Shown here: one piece after another, positions 1 to 9,689 of the stretch
Numbering within the stretch: position 1 is the stretch's first letter
Layout of the letters: each line of letters opens with the position of its first letter
Assembly: GCF_030540825.1 (NCBI RefSeq)
Contig: NZ_JAUOEO010000001.1
Span: 1,523,001-1,587,000, forward strand
Direction: 5' to 3'
Length of the DNA stretch: 64,000 nt
Source: Flavivirga spongiicola
GTDB lineage: Bacteria; Bacteroidota; Bacteroidia; Flavobacteriales; Flavobacteriaceae
Made by a program: the position numbers and the translations under genes
Notes under the pieces: model-generated
Databases searched by the model: none
Told to the model about the DNA's origin: nothing
Seen by the model: the letters and a program-made list of their open reading frames with translations, nothing else

Positions 1-550
1 TTACAAATTTTTTAACTCGTTTTACAAAATTTGGATGAATATCAAGCATTAATCCACCTGGAACATTATAGTTCATAGTCAATCGCGCACCACAAGTTTC
101 TTCAAAAATATCATTAAGCATTTCACGATCCCTAAAGCCATAAAAATAGGTAGTTAACGCACCAACATCCATTCCCATGACACCCCACCACAAACAGTGC
201 GATGAAATTCTGGTCAGCTCTCCAATAATGGTTCTAATCACTTTTACCCGTTCTGGAATTTCTAACTGCAAGGCGTTTTCAACGGCTAAACAAACGGCTT
301 CATTATTTATATTAGATGACAAATAATCCATTCTATCGGTGAGATGAACAATTTGCTGATAGCTATCCCGTTCGCACATTTTTTCAATAGAACGATGTAT
401 ATAGCCTAAATCTGGTTCCACTTTTTTAATAATTTCACCATCAATTGTTAATAGAAGATTTAAAACCCCATGCGTTGCAGGATGTTGAGGCCCCATATTA
501 ATTTGGTATGGTTCCGTTTTAAAACTACTATTTATAGGCGTTGACTCCAT
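1..550 (-). CDS. nuoD: NADH-quinone oxidoreductase subunit D (partial, N-terminal part)
   Basis: This is the 49-kDa subunit of respiratory complex I, which lines the quinone site in the peripheral arm. The reading frame starts at an ATG at 550 and stays open to the window edge, giving about 183 residues of a protein usually near 400, so the C-terminal half lies outside. The N-terminal motif NMGPQHPATHGV and the following EKMCERDSYQQI and RMDYLS stretches are characteristic of the family. It follows nuoC by 6 bp in one leftward operon. The truncation is due only to the window boundary. Confidence 0.95.
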   Translation of the reverse strand, partial: MESTPINSSFKTEPYQINMGPQHPATHGVLNLLLTIDGEIIKKVEPDLGYIHRSIEKMCERDSYQQIVHLTDRMDYLSSNINNEAVCLAVENALQLEIPERVKVIRTIIGELTRISSHCLWWGVMGMDVGALTTYFYGFRDREMLNDIFEETCGARLTMNYNVPGGLMLDIHPNFVKRVKKFV

Positions 551-556
551 TATTAT

Positions 557-1120
557 TTATTTTATAACCATGTTAATTTCATCTACATAATCTTTTCTTA
601 GCGGAAAACCCTCCCAGTTTTCTGTTAAAAAAAGTCGTTTTAAATTAGGGTGATTATTAAATTTTATTCCAAAAAAATCGAACACTTCACGTTCATGAAA
701 TTCGGCGGTTGCCCAAATATTATAAACCGAATCGAAGTTTGGATTTTCTCTATCTTCTGTTTTAACTTTTACAACAATTGTATGCCTATGAACTGTAGAC
801 TCTAAATGATACACAACGCCTAGTTCTTCCCCCCAATCAACACCACTTAGACAAAACAAATAATCAAAATGAGTTTCTTCGTTCGTTTTTAACTTGGCCA
901 TTAAGGCATAAAATTGTTCAGGTTGTACTGTAATGTTTAAAAACTGAGAGCCTTCTTCTGTAAATTCCAAAAGGCTAGGATTAATTGGTTTTGACGGCTC
1001 CCTATTTTCGTCTAAAACTTCATCCGTTTCGGCATGCTGTTTAACATCAGACACGCTATCCGCTTCCGGATTTGGAAACCAGCCACCAATTAAATGTTGT
1101 AATGCTTCGTTTGTCATCAT
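557..1120 (-). CDS. nuoC: NADH-quinone oxidoreductase subunit C
   Basis: Complex I 30-kDa subunit, 187 residues, part of the peripheral arm that carries electrons to quinone. The C-terminal signature is clear: [17 protein letters not shown] and FPLRKDY at about residues 142-178. The first 50 residues are polar, acidic and poorly conserved, which is common in Bacteroidota. Two consecutive ATGs (1120 and 1117) are possible starts. The first overlaps the nuoB stop as ATGA, which suggests translational coupling. It is a separate gene here, not fused to nuoD. Confidence 0.93.
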   Translation of the reverse strand: MMTNEALQHLIGGWFPNPEADSVSDVKQHAETDEVLDENREPSKPINPSLLEFTEEGSQFLNITVQPEQFYALMAKLKTNEETHFDYLFCLSGVDWGEELGVVYHLESTVHRHTIVVKVKTEDRENPNFDSVYNIWATAEFHEREVFDFFGIKFNNHPNLKRLFLTENWEGFPLRKDYVDEINMVIK

Positions 1121-1695
1121 TTATTATATAAACCTTCATCAAACCCTTCAATAGGGTTGATTTTTTGTTTCATGTTTTCTGTTCGTATTTTATCCTGAAG
1201 CATCAACATGCCTTCCAGTAATGCCTCTGGTCGTGGTGGACAACCTGGCACGTAAACATCAACAGGAATAACGTGGTCTGCTCCTTTAACTACCGAGTAG
1301 GTATTATAAAAAAACGGTCCTCCAGAAATGGCACAAGCTCCCATGGCTATTACATATTTTGGCTCAGCCATTTGATCATACAAACGCCGTAATACTGGTG
1401 CCATTTTATTGACAATAGTTCCGGCAATAATTATTAAATCGGCTTGTCTGGGAGAAGGTCTGGCGACTTCAAAACCAAATCTTGAATAATCATGTCTCGA
1501 GGCTCCCGTTTGCATCATTTCTATGGCGCAACAACTCGTGCCAAAATACAATGACCACAGTGAATTTGCACGTCCCCAATTTATTATTTTGTCCAGTGAA
1601 GTCACAACAACATTAGCGCCATTTCCCGCAGGAATAACTTTTCCTGGAAAATCTTCAGGTATTCTATCTGGTTGATTCGTTTTGTCTACTCCCAT
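1117..1695 (-). CDS. nuoB: NADH-quinone oxidoreductase subunit B
   Basis: Complex I subunit that holds the terminal [4Fe-4S] cluster N2 next to the quinone site. The ligands are visible: the adjacent pair in [10 protein letters not shown] (about residues 55-56), GACAISGG (about 121) and VPGCPPRPE (about 152). I choose the ATG at 1695 (MGVDKTNQ), which gives 192 residues. An upstream ATG at 1716 would add seven residues and lengthen the overlap with nuoA. With the chosen start the overlap with nuoA is 10 bp and that with nuoC 4 bp, consistent with a tightly coupled operon. Confidence 0.94.
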   Translation of the reverse strand: MGVDKTNQPDRIPEDFPGKVIPAGNGANVVVTSLDKIINWGRANSLWSLYFGTSCCAIEMMQTGASRHDYSRFGFEVARPSPRQADLIIIAGTIVNKMAPVLRRLYDQMAEPKYVIAMGACAISGGPFFYNTYSVVKGADHVIPVDVYVPGCPPRPEALLEGMLMLQDKIRTENMKQKINPIEGFDEGLYNK

Positions 1696-2036
1696 TTTAA
1701 TGCTCCTTTCTTCCAAGCGTACAATAGCCCTAATCCTAAAATAACTAGAAAAATAATTATCTCAAAAAAAGCGACACCTCCTATATCTCCAAAAACAACC
1801 GCCCAAGGAACTAAAAATGCCACTTCTACATCAAAAATTAAAAACAAAATAGCAAATAAATAATAGCCTACTTTAAACTGAACCCAAGTAGATCCTTTAG
1901 TTACCATGCCGCTTTCGTATGGCTCTCGCTTTTGGGGGTTATCTGATTTATGTGAAATTAAATTAGATAAAAAATTTGCACCAGCAACCATGACTACTCC
2001 TGCAATAAAAAATACGATGATAGCTTCCGATCCCAT
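1686..2036 (-). CDS. nuoA: NADH-quinone oxidoreductase subunit A
   Basis: Small membrane subunit of complex I, 116 residues, with three hydrophobic segments at about residues 5-25, 60-82 and 87-108. The family signature KREPYESGM in the first loop and [11 protein letters not shown] in the second segment are present. It is the first nuo gene of the operon, and korB ends 16 bp upstream, so the nuo genes probably share a transcript with the 2-oxoacid oxidoreductase. Membrane-embedded; contributes to the proton-pumping arm interface. Confidence 0.94.
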   Translation of the reverse strand: MGSEAIIVFFIAGVVMVAGANFLSNLISHKSDNPQKREPYESGMVTKGSTWVQFKVGYYLFAILFLIFDVEVAFLVPWAVVFGDIGGVAFFEIIIFLVILGLGLLYAWKKGALKWE

Positions 2037-2052
2037 TATTTACTTTATTAGA

Positions 2053-3066
2053 TTAATCAACTTTATATATATCACCAGCAAAAAACAAATCGTCTGTTTT
2101 TCTAAATTTCGAATTTGCCTTAACCTCTTTTGTTTGGACATCTTTCCGTTCTTCCAAAGTCACGTCATCAAAACTTCTAATAATCCCTGTAACTAGCGGA
2201 TACCTTAATCGGACCAACATTTGGTGCATTGTTGGGTCTTCTTCTTTGGCATTATGAACTAAAAGGTCTTCTTGCTCTATGCCGTTTTCACCAATGGTCA
2301 CTACCTCTAATTTTAGCCCATTTAACACTAAACCTTTATCTCGTTCTTTTCCAAATATCATGGGTTTACCATGCTCAACATGTAATTGTTTATCCTCTCT
2401 TACTTTCTTGTCTGTGAACTCATCAAAACAGCCATCATTAAAAATCGGACAATTTTGCAATACTTCTATTAAAGACGTCCCCTTAAATTTTTCACAATCA
2501 ATAAAAATTTGAGTCATTTCTTTAGGGGTATTTCCTCCTATTCTAGCAAAGAATCGTGCTTGCGCACCTATAGCTAACTCACCTGGAGAAAACGGTTGCT
2601 GTGTATTACCATAAGGCGATGATTTTGTTTTTTGCCCTACCAAAGATGTTGGCGAGAATTGACCTTTAGTCAAGCCATAAATTTCGTTATTGAATAATAT
2701 AACATTCAAATTTACATTTCTACGTAATACATGAATAAAGTGGTTGCCACCAATTGCCATGGAGTCTCCATCACCAGTGATTACCCATACACTCAAGTCT
2801 GGGTTTGCTAATTTAACACCCGTTGCAATTGCTGGAGCTCTTCCATGTATACTATGCATGCCATAGGTATTCATATAATAAGGGAATCGTGATGAACACC
2901 CAATACCAGAAATAAAAACGACATCTTCTTTTTTAACGCCCATTTCTGGAAGTGCTTTTTGCATGGCTCTCAAAATCACATAATCGTCGCAACCAGGACA
3001 CCATCTTACCTCTTGATCACTTGCAAAATCTTTAAACGTATATTTTTTTTCTGTTGTAGTTTCCAT
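2053..3066 (-). CDS. korB: 2-oxoacid:ferredoxin oxidoreductase, beta subunit
   Basis: Thiamine-pyrophosphate-binding beta subunit of a two-subunit 2-oxoacid:ferredoxin oxidoreductase. By family the most likely substrate is 2-oxoglutarate, with electrons passed to ferredoxin, but substrate cannot be fixed from sequence alone. Two N-terminal cysteines (RWCPGCDDYV, residues 23 and 26) and a later GCSSR are typical cluster ligands. The TPP motif is GDGDSMAIGGN at about residue 99, ending in NNEIYG near 126. Length is 337 residues, normal for the family. It is separated from korA by 2 bp and followed closely by nuoA. Confidence 0.92.
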   Translation of the reverse strand: METTTEKKYTFKDFASDQEVRWCPGCDDYVILRAMQKALPEMGVKKEDVVFISGIGCSSRFPYYMNTYGMHSIHGRAPAIATGVKLANPDLSVWVITGDGDSMAIGGNHFIHVLRRNVNLNVILFNNEIYGLTKGQFSPTSLVGQKTKSSPYGNTQQPFSPGELAIGAQARFFARIGGNTPKEMTQIFIDCEKFKGTSLIEVLQNCPIFNDGCFDEFTDKKVREDKQLHVEHGKPMIFGKERDKGLVLNGLKLEVVTIGENGIEQEDLLVHNAKEEDPTMHQMLVRLRYPLVTGIIRSFDDVTLEERKDVQTKEVKANSKFRKTDDLFFAGDIYKVD

Positions 3067-3068
3067 AA

Positions 3069-4925
3069 TTATTTCACTAATTGTTTAAACTTCTCTATTA
3101 GTTCACTATTTCCAAATGGAAGCCCTTGTATTTTATTGAATTGTAAAAATTCAAATCCGTTAAAATTCATTTTTAACACTTTAGCAAACTGTCCTGTGTT
3201 TAATTCGCAAACCAAAATCTTTTTAAAACGTTTTAAAACGGCTTCTGTATTTTTAGGTAGCGGATTTATATAATTGAAATGTGCAAGCCCAGTATTGGTA
3301 TATCCTTGTTCATTAATCTGTTTAACTGCTGAATATAAAGACCCATAAGTACCTCCCCAACCAATAACCAATAAATCTCCTGAATCACAAAATTCGGTTT
3401 CAATATCTGGAATATAATTCTGAACACGTTTAATCTTTTCGGCTCTTATCTTAGTCATATACTCATGGTTTTCGGCAACATATGATACATTACCACTCAC
3501 TCGATCTTTTTCTAATCCCCCAACACGATGTTCCAAACCTAAAGTTCCGGGAATTGGCCATTTTCGCGCAAGTGTATTTTCATCTCTATCATACGGGTGC
3601 CAATTTTCATCGGGTTCTGTAATAATATTATTCTTAATGTCTGGCATATCACTAACCGATTTTATTTTCCATGGCGCTGAGCCATTGGCGATATAGCCGT
3701 CAGATAATAATATAACAGGCGTCATATGTTCTAATGTGAGCTTTGCCGCCTCATAAGCAAAATCGAAACAATTGGCTGGGGTGCTTGCCGCAATTACAAT
3801 GACTGGGCTTTCACCATTTCTTCCATATAAGGATTGAAGCAAATCTGACTGTTCTGTTTTAGTCGGCAATCCCGTTGAAGGCCCTCCTCGTTGTACATTT
3901 ACAACCACCAATGGCATTTCAATAATCATAGCCAAGCCTAATGCTTCTCCTTTTAATGCCAATCCAGGTCCAGAAGTTGTAGTAATTGCTAAATCTCCTG
4001 CAAATGATGCTCCTATTGCAGATGTTATCCCGGCAATTTCGTCTTCAGCTTGAAGTGCTTTTACTCCAAAATGTTTGTGTTTTACGAGTTCATGTAATAT
4101 ATCTGAAGCTGGTGTAATAGGGTAAGACCCTAAGAACAACTCGAGCCCCGATTTTTCTGCAGCGGCTAAAAACCCCCAAGCGGTAGCTGTATTTCCCATA
4201 ATAATTCTATAGGTACCAGCTTCCATTTTTGCTGGAGAAATTGTATACGAATTTGGGATTAACTCCAAAGTTTCAGCGAAATAATATCCTGTATTTAATA
4301 CTTTTGTATTGGCCTCTATTAAAGGAGGCTTCGTTTTAAACTTTTTCTTAAAGAATTCAATAGTATGTTCTGTAGATCTATCGTACATCCAGTACACCAT
4401 ACCTAAAGCAAACATATTCTTACTTCGGGTAATACTTTTATTGTCTAACCCCTCTACGTCTCTTAAAGCTTCTTTGGTTAAAGATGTCATGGTAACTTCA
4501 ATGACTCGATAATTTTCAAGGCTTCCATCTTCTAAAGGGTTAGAATCGTATTGTGCTTTTTCTAAATTCTTTTTTGTGAAAGCATCTGTATCTACGATTA
4601 TAGTATGGCCAGGTTTTACAGCATGCAAGTTTGTTTTTAAACCAGCAGGATTCATCGCTACCAATAAATCTACCTCATCACCGGGCGTACTAATTTCAAC
4701 ACTTCCAATATGCACTTGAAAACCTGAAACCCCATACAAACTACCTTGTGGTGCTCTTATTTCTGCCGGATAATTAGGAAATGTTGCAATATCATTTCCA
4801 AACATTGCGGAAGTATCAGAAAACTGAGTCCCTGTTAATTGCATACCATCTCCAGAATCTCCTACAAATCTAATAATTACAGCCTCAAGAACTTCATGCT
4901 GTTTGTTTGATTGTATTGTAGCCAT
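3069..4925 (-). CDS. korA: 2-oxoacid:ferredoxin oxidoreductase, alpha subunit (gamma-alpha fusion)
   Basis: Large subunit of the same oxidoreductase, 618 residues. The first 200 residues form the gamma domain (IIRFVGDSGDGMQLTG, then PAEIRAPQGSLYGVSGFQVH). The rest is the alpha pyrimidine-binding domain, beginning near residue 235 with GNTATAWGFLAAAE and containing GSYPITPASDILHEL. This fused arrangement is usual in Bacteroidota. The gene is first in the korAB-nuoABCD operon. It is divergent from the ferredoxin gene at 5109, and the shared intergenic region holds a perfect 18-bp tandem duplication. Confidence 0.93.
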   Translation of the reverse strand: MATIQSNKQHEVLEAVIIRFVGDSGDGMQLTGTQFSDTSAMFGNDIATFPNYPAEIRAPQGSLYGVSGFQVHIGSVEISTPGDEVDLLVAMNPAGLKTNLHAVKPGHTIIVDTDAFTKKNLEKAQYDSNPLEDGSLENYRVIEVTMTSLTKEALRDVEGLDNKSITRSKNMFALGMVYWMYDRSTEHTIEFFKKKFKTKPPLIEANTKVLNTGYYFAETLELIPNSYTISPAKMEAGTYRIIMGNTATAWGFLAAAEKSGLELFLGSYPITPASDILHELVKHKHFGVKALQAEDEIAGITSAIGASFAGDLAITTTSGPGLALKGEALGLAMIIEMPLVVVNVQRGGPSTGLPTKTEQSDLLQSLYGRNGESPVIVIAASTPANCFDFAYEAAKLTLEHMTPVILLSDGYIANGSAPWKIKSVSDMPDIKNNIITEPDENWHPYDRDENTLARKWPIPGTLGLEHRVGGLEKDRVSGNVSYVAENHEYMTKIRAEKIKRVQNYIPDIETEFCDSGDLLVIGWGGTYGSLYSAVKQINEQGYTNTGLAHFNYINPLPKNTEAVLKRFKKILVCELNTGQFAKVLKMNFNGFEFLQFNKIQGLPFGNSELIEKFKQLVK

Positions 4926-4963
4926 ATTATATTAATGATTTAGAATTATCAAAATTTAAGCTA

Positions 4964-4999
4964 AAAAGTGTATCTTTAGATAAAAGTGTATCTTTAGAT
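4964..4999. repeat. Perfect 18-bp tandem duplication between korA and ferredoxin
   Basis: The unit AAAAGTGTATCTTTAGAT occurs twice in direct succession (4964-4981 and 4982-4999) with no mismatch. Each copy contains TATCTTTA, a near match to the Bacteroidota -7 box TAnnTTTG, pointing towards the ferredoxin gene. It lies in the only intergenic space controlling the divergent kor-nuo operon and the ferredoxin. Confidence 0.8.
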
Positions 5000-5108
5000 A
5001 GTTTCCAAATATAATTTCACTTTATGAAATTAAACATGATTTTTATCATCCTTAAAATCAGAAATCTAATCTAAATTTACAAATATTTATTTTATTAAAT
5101 GTTCTATT

Positions 5109-5459
5109 ATGGCTATTATTATAACAGATGAATGTATTAATTGTGATGCTTGCATTGTGGAATGTCCAAATAATGCGATTTATGAGCCCGACCAAGAATG
5201 GGCATATTCAGACGAAACTGCTTTAAGTGGTAACGTAACACTTCTAAATGGAGAAGATGCTGATGCTGATGAAATGAACGATCCAATATCTGATGAATTT
5301 TATTACATTGTACCAGAGAAGTGTACAGAATGCAAAGGTTTTCATGAGGAACCTCAGTGTGCTTCTGTATGTCCCGTGGATTGTTGTGTACCTGATGAAG
5401 ACCATGTTGAATCTGAAGAGACTTTACTTGAGAAAAAAGCTTGGTTACATGCTGAATAG
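5109..5459 (+). CDS. 2[4Fe-4S] ferredoxin
   Basis: Small acidic cytoplasmic electron carrier, 116 residues. The first cluster motif is CINCDACIVECP at residues 9-20. The second is CTECKGFHEEPQCASVCP at about residues 78-95, with an eight-residue spacer between the second and third cysteines as in YfhL/Alvin-type ferredoxins. About 50 acidic residues separate the clusters, longer than in the classical 60-residue form. Its position between korA and nifJ makes it the probable partner of both oxidoreductases, which is inference from context. The ATG at 5109 is the only reasonable start. Confidence 0.9.
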   Translation: MAIIITDECINCDACIVECPNNAIYEPDQEWAYSDETALSGNVTLLNGEDADADEMNDPISDEFYYIVPEKCTECKGFHEEPQCASVCPVDCCVPDEDHVESEETLLEKKAWLHAE

Positions 5460-5495
5460 TGAACTACTAAAATCTGTAGTTTTAAAATTATACTG

Positions 5496-5540
5496 AAAAA
5501 TCATTTATATACTCTATTGATGTGTGAATGATTTTTTTAT
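5496..5540 (+). terminator. Probable terminator after ferredoxin
   Basis: Arms AAAAATCATT (5496-5505) and AATGATTTTT (5527-5536) pair perfectly over 10 bp, and the right arm runs into a T tract. The loop is 21 nt, longer than usual, so efficiency is uncertain. Confidence 0.5.
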
Positions 5541-5677
5541 GTCTATACTGTATCAATTTCAACCCAAATTCCAGATTATAACTCCTCGCCATTAACATTT
5601 GTTTCCTGACATAAATCATAGAATTTGAAGTAGTTAGTTTATAACTTCACAAATATTTCGTTAAAAATTTATGTATT

Positions 5678-8600
5678 ATGGAAAACAATATCCCAAAATT
5701 AATTTGTGACGCAAATGAAGCTGTTGCAAGAATAGCCCACAAAACAAATGAGGTTTGCGCCATATACCCCATAACCCCAGCGTCACCAATGGGTGAACAT
5801 GTTGATGTATTTAGCTCCAAAGGGGAAAAAAACATTTGGGATAATATACCAAGAATTGTAGAAATGCAAAGTGAAGGTGGTGCGGCAGGAGCTGTTCATG
5901 GTTCATTACAAGCTGGCGCCCTAACTACAACTTTTACGGCTTCACAAGGATTGCTTCTTATGATTCCCAATATGTATAAAATGGCAGGTGAATTATTACC
6001 TTCTGTTATACATGTCGCTGCAAGAACGGTTGCAACGCATGCACTTTCTATTTTTGGTGATCATTCGGATGTTATGGCTGCAAGACAGACGGGATTTTCT
6101 ATGTTATTTGGAGGTTCTGTTCAGGAAGCCCATGATTTTGCTCTTATATCGCAAGTAGCCACATTAAAATCCAGAGTTCCCTTTCTAAATATTTTTGATG
6201 GTTTTAGAACCTCACATGAGATTTCAAAAATCGATTCAATTACTGATGATGTTATTACAGCGATGATGCCTGAAGATAAGATTTTAGAGCATAAAAAACG
6301 TTCACTAGATCCAGATCATCCCGTAATAAGAGGCACCTCGCAAAACCCAGATGTATTCTTTCAGGCCAGAGAAGCTTCAAACATATTTTACGAAAAAGTA
6401 CCTGGGATTGTTGAGGCTACTATGAATGAATTCTACAAACATACCGGACGTAGATATAGTTTGTTTTATTATGAAGGTCACCCAGAAGCAGAACGAGTTA
6501 TTATACTCATGGGGTCTGGAGAAGGAGCTGCAAGGGAAACAGTCGAAGCCATGGTGCAACATGGTGAAAAGGTAGGTGTTTTATTTGTTCGCTTGTTTAG
6601 ACCTTTTTCGATTAAGCACTTTGTTAATGAATTGCCCAAAGCTGTTAAAAAAATAGCTGTTCTTGATAGAACCAAAGAGCCTGGAAGCGTTGGTGAACCA
6701 TTATACCAAGATGTCATTACAGCTTTAAATGAAAGCGATAGAGATATGCCTATTGTTGTTGGTGGACGCTACGGTTTATCTTCAAAAGAGTTTACACCTC
6801 AAATGGTTAAAGGTATTTATGACGAATTATTAGACGATAAACCTAAAAACCATTTTACAGTTGGTATTAATGATGATATTACATTTACAAGTTTACCAAT
6901 CGACGAGTCCTTTACTATTGAAAGTAGTACTATTAACTGTATGTTCTACGGATTAGGATCCGATGGTACAGTGGGAGCTAACAAAAACTCCATTAAAATT
7001 ATTGGAAACACAACAGATAATTTTGTGCAAGGATACTTTGTATACGATTCAAAAAAAGCTGGAGCACAAACCATTTCCCATTTGCGCTTTGGACCTAAAC
7101 CAATTTATTCTTCATATTTAATTAACAAAGCAGATTTTATTGCAAGTCATCAATTCAATTTTATAGAAAAATACAATATGGTGGCAGATTTAAAGCATAG
7201 AGGAACATTCTTGTTAAACGCACCTTATTCTAAAGACGACATATGGGATCATCTACCTAAAAAAACGCAAAAAGAAATAATTGATAAAGAAGCCAATTTC
7301 TATATCGTTGATGCAAGTAAAGTAGCGGCAGAGTCTAATCTAGGTAAACGCACAAATACGGTATTACAGACATGTTTCTTTGCCATTTCTGGCATTTTAC
7401 CAAAAGAAGAAGCTATTCAACGAATTAAAGATGCCATTATAAAGTCTTACTCTCATAAAGGAGAAAGCATCGTTAAAATGAACTTTACTGCTGTCGATAA
7501 TGCGCTTGCAAATCTTGAAAAAGTAGACTATCCCAAAAAAGTAACAAGTGAAAAGCATTTACAAACTGCCATGCACAATGCGCCCGAAGGGTTTATTAAA
7601 GAGGTGTTAGAAAAAATTCTTGGAGGATTTGGTGATGAGCTTCCTGTAAGTGCATTTCCGGTTGATGGCACATTCCCTACAGGAACAACCCAATATGAAA
7701 AAAGTGGCATTGCAGACAATGTCCCGGTTTGGGACGATGTAGACTTATGTACACAGTGTAATAAATGTGTAGCCATTTGTCCGCATGCAGCTATTAGAGC
7801 AAAAGTTGTACGTAATGATGCATTATTAAATGCGCCTGCTTCATTACAATCCGTAGCCGCTAAAGGCAGGCCTTTTGACAAAAATGAAGAATCTTATGTG
7901 CTTCAAGTATCTCCGCAAGATTGTACAGGCTGCGATCTATGTGTAGCTGTTTGCCCGGCAATAAGTAAAGAGGACGAGAACTTTAAAGCTATCAATATGC
8001 ATAAAAAGCTTAAAGTTGAAGCAGAAGAGGACGAGAACTGGGATTATTTTGTTCATTTACCTGATTACAACAGAACGGAATTACAAATTACAAACGTAAA
8101 AGGGTCACAATTCTTAGATCCATTATTTGAATTCTCTGGTGCATGTTCTGGTTGCGGTGAAACGCCATACATTAAGCTATTAACTCAATTATATGGAGAT
8201 AGTATTTTAATAGCAAATGCAACTGGATGCTCATCCATTTATGGTGGTAACTTACCAACAACACCATATAAAACTAATGAGTTTGGCAGAGGTCCTGCTT
8301 GGGCTAACTCCCTATTTGAAGATAACGCAGAGTTTGGTTTAGGTATGAAATTAGCGTTAAGTAAGAAACAAGAAATTGCGGTAAGCTTACTTAAGTCTAT
8401 TGAAAATGAAGTTGGAACAGAATTAGTTGACGCTATTTTAAATAATCCTGAAAAAACGGAGGCTGAGAAAGCAGAAAATTTCAAAAATCTTGATAAGTTA
8501 AAAATTAAACTTGCAAATATCAATACTAAAAATGCTAAAAAACTTTCCCAACTTACTGAATATCTACGTAAAAAATCTGTATGGATTTTAGGAGGCGATG

Positions 8601-9208
8601 GCTGGGCTTATGATATAGGTTATGGAGGTGTAGATCACATTTTAGCCTCAGGAGAGAACATTAATATTATGGTATTAGACACCGAGGTTTACTCTAATAC
8701 TGGAGGTCAAACTTCAAAAGCGACTCCTTTAGGTGCCAGTGCAAAATTCTCCGTATCGGGTAAACGAACTAGTAAGAAAAGTTTAGCGCTTCAAGCTGTT
8801 TCTTATGAAAATGTTTATGTTGCTCAAATTGCAATTGGAGCTAAAGACCTTCAAACGCTTAAAGCTATTGAAGAAGCCGAAGCTTACCCCGGACCATCAA
8901 TTATAATTGCATATTCACATTGTGGCGAACATGGTTATGATCTTGCAGATGGAGCTTTACAGCAAGAAAAAGCAGTAAAAAGTGGTTATTGGCCATTATT
9001 TAGATTTGACCCGTCTAAACCAAAAGGTAAGAAGTTTAAATTAGATTCTAAAGCGCCTTCAATACCTCTTAAAGACTTTATGTATAACGAAACGCGTTTT
9101 TCAAGAGTTGTTAAAGACGATGCCGAACTTGGAGCCAGGCTTTTGAAACGAGCTCAAACGGAAGTTAATTCAAAATGGGAACGATTAGAACTGTACAGAG
9201 ATATGTAA
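5678..9208 (+). CDS. nifJ: Pyruvate:ferredoxin (flavodoxin) oxidoreductase
   Basis: Single-chain enzyme of 1176 residues that converts pyruvate and CoA to acetyl-CoA and CO2 and reduces ferredoxin. Domains in order: pyruvate-binding domain I with IYPITPASPMGEH near residue 30; two ferredoxin-type motifs, CTQCNKCVAICP near 690 and CTGCDLCVAVCP near 750; and the C-terminal TPP domain with CSGCGETPYIK near 826 and GGDGWAYDIGYGG near 973. Full length, no frameshift. It lies just downstream of a ferredoxin gene and opposite korAB-nuo, forming a ferredoxin-centred redox cluster. It is unusual for an aerobic-looking core genome but is known in flavobacteria. Confidence 0.96.
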   Translation: MENNIPKLICDANEAVARIAHKTNEVCAIYPITPASPMGEHVDVFSSKGEKNIWDNIPRIVEMQSEGGAAGAVHGSLQAGALTTTFTASQGLLLMIPNMYKMAGELLPSVIHVAARTVATHALSIFGDHSDVMAARQTGFSMLFGGSVQEAHDFALISQVATLKSRVPFLNIFDGFRTSHEISKIDSITDDVITAMMPEDKILEHKKRSLDPDHPVIRGTSQNPDVFFQAREASNIFYEKVPGIVEATMNEFYKHTGRRYSLFYYEGHPEAERVIILMGSGEGAARETVEAMVQHGEKVGVLFVRLFRPFSIKHFVNELPKAVKKIAVLDRTKEPGSVGEPLYQDVITALNESDRDMPIVVGGRYGLSSKEFTPQMVKGIYDELLDDKPKNHFTVGINDDITFTSLPIDESFTIESSTINCMFYGLGSDGTVGANKNSIKIIGNTTDNFVQGYFVYDSKKAGAQTISHLRFGPKPIYSSYLINKADFIASHQFNFIEKYNMVADLKHRGTFLLNAPYSKDDIWDHLPKKTQKEIIDKEANFYIVDASKVAAESNLGKRTNTVLQTCFFAISGILPKEEAIQRIKDAIIKSYSHKGESIVKMNFTAVDNALANLEKVDYPKKVTSEKHLQTAMHNAPEGFIKEVLEKILGGFGDELPVSAFPVDGTFPTGTTQYEKSGIADNVPVWDDVDLCTQCNKCVAICPHAAIRAKVVRNDALLNAPASLQSVAAKGRPFDKNEESYVLQVSPQDCTGCDLCVAVCPAISKEDENFKAINMHKKLKVEAEEDENWDYFVHLPDYNRTELQITNVKGSQFLDPLFEFSGACSGCGETPYIKLLTQLYGDSILIANATGCSSIYGGNLPTTPYKTNEFGRGPAWANSLFEDNAEFGLGMKLALSKKQEIAVSLLKSIENEVGTELVDAILNNPEKTEAEKAENFKNLDKLKIKLANINTKNAKKLSQLTEYLRKKSVWILGGDGWAYDIGYGGVDHILASGENINIMVLDTEVYSNTGGQTSKATPLGASAKFSVSGKRTSKKSLALQAVSYENVYVAQIAIGAKDLQTLKAIEEAEAYPGPSIIIAYSHCGEHGYDLADGALQQEKAVKSGYWPLFRFDPSKPKGKKFKLDSKAPSIPLKDFMYNETRFSRVVKDDAELGARLLKRAQTEVNSKWERLELYRDM

Positions 9209-9224
9209 ATATATCCTGATGCCT

Positions 9225-9290
9225 TAATACCAAATTGGTATAAATAATATTCTCTATGCCCACATAGAGAACACATAATACTTGGTATTA
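9225..9290. terminator. Nested palindrome after nifJ
   Basis: An outer inverted repeat, TAATACCAA (9225-9233) with TTGGTATTA (9282-9290), encloses a perfect 9-bp hairpin TTCTCTATG/CATAGAGAA (9250-9258 and 9263-9271) with a CCCA loop. The left outer arm also sits in a small palindrome, ATACCAA-A-TTGGTAT. There is no T tract, so this may be a processing or mobile structure and not a simple terminator. Confidence 0.5.
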
Positions 9291-9311
9291 CTAACAATAA
9301 ATATATTTATT

Positions 9312-9686
9312 ATGAAAAATGAAGCCAGCAAGTATTTTTTAAATGCTGCTCAAAAATTGAATCAGGCTAATAAAGAGCTTTTCAAACCTGAAGAAGATGT
9401 TGTAGCATATTTGGTTTGCAAAAATTCTCAATACGCTATTGAGAATTATTTAAAAGGTTATCTTATAAAAAGCGGTATTGACACAAGCAGTTTCAAAACA
9501 ATAAATAGTCTTTATGAGCAATGCGTAAAAGTTAATAAAAAATTTGAAAAAGTTGACTTATCAGATTTTGAATGTAAATCACATGACCTTGACAGTGCTT
9601 ATTGCAATAAAGTATCAAAAGTAAGTGCTTGCTTCGATATAGCTGATAGCTTAGACACGTTTCTTAAGAGAGAAAAAATTATTTAA
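9312..9686 (+). CDS. HEPN-domain-like protein
   Basis: Protein of 124 residues from the ATG at 9312; an ATG-initiated extension from 9282 is possible but would run through the nested palindrome. It is all-helical in appearance. The arrangement ASKYFLNAAQKLNQAN, then KNSQYAIENYLKGYLIKSG, resembles the HEPN pattern in which a bundle of helices carries a QQA/EKALKAYL-like core. The usual catalytic RxxxxH motif was not found, so ribonuclease activity is doubtful. No nucleotidyltransferase partner lies next to it. It converges with the NifU-like gene, 3 bp away. Function unknown. Confidence 0.6.
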   Translation: MKNEASKYFLNAAQKLNQANKELFKPEEDVVAYLVCKNSQYAIENYLKGYLIKSGIDTSSFKTINSLYEQCVKVNKKFEKVDLSDFECKSHDLDSAYCNKVSKVSACFDIADSLDTFLKREKII

Positions 9687-9689
9687 AAT

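Noticed and set aside
9282..9311. A longer start for the HEPN-like protein (MVLLTINIFI)
   Set aside because: The extra ten residues are encoded in the palindrome arm after nifJ and do not fit a HEPN start; the ATG at 9312 is better.
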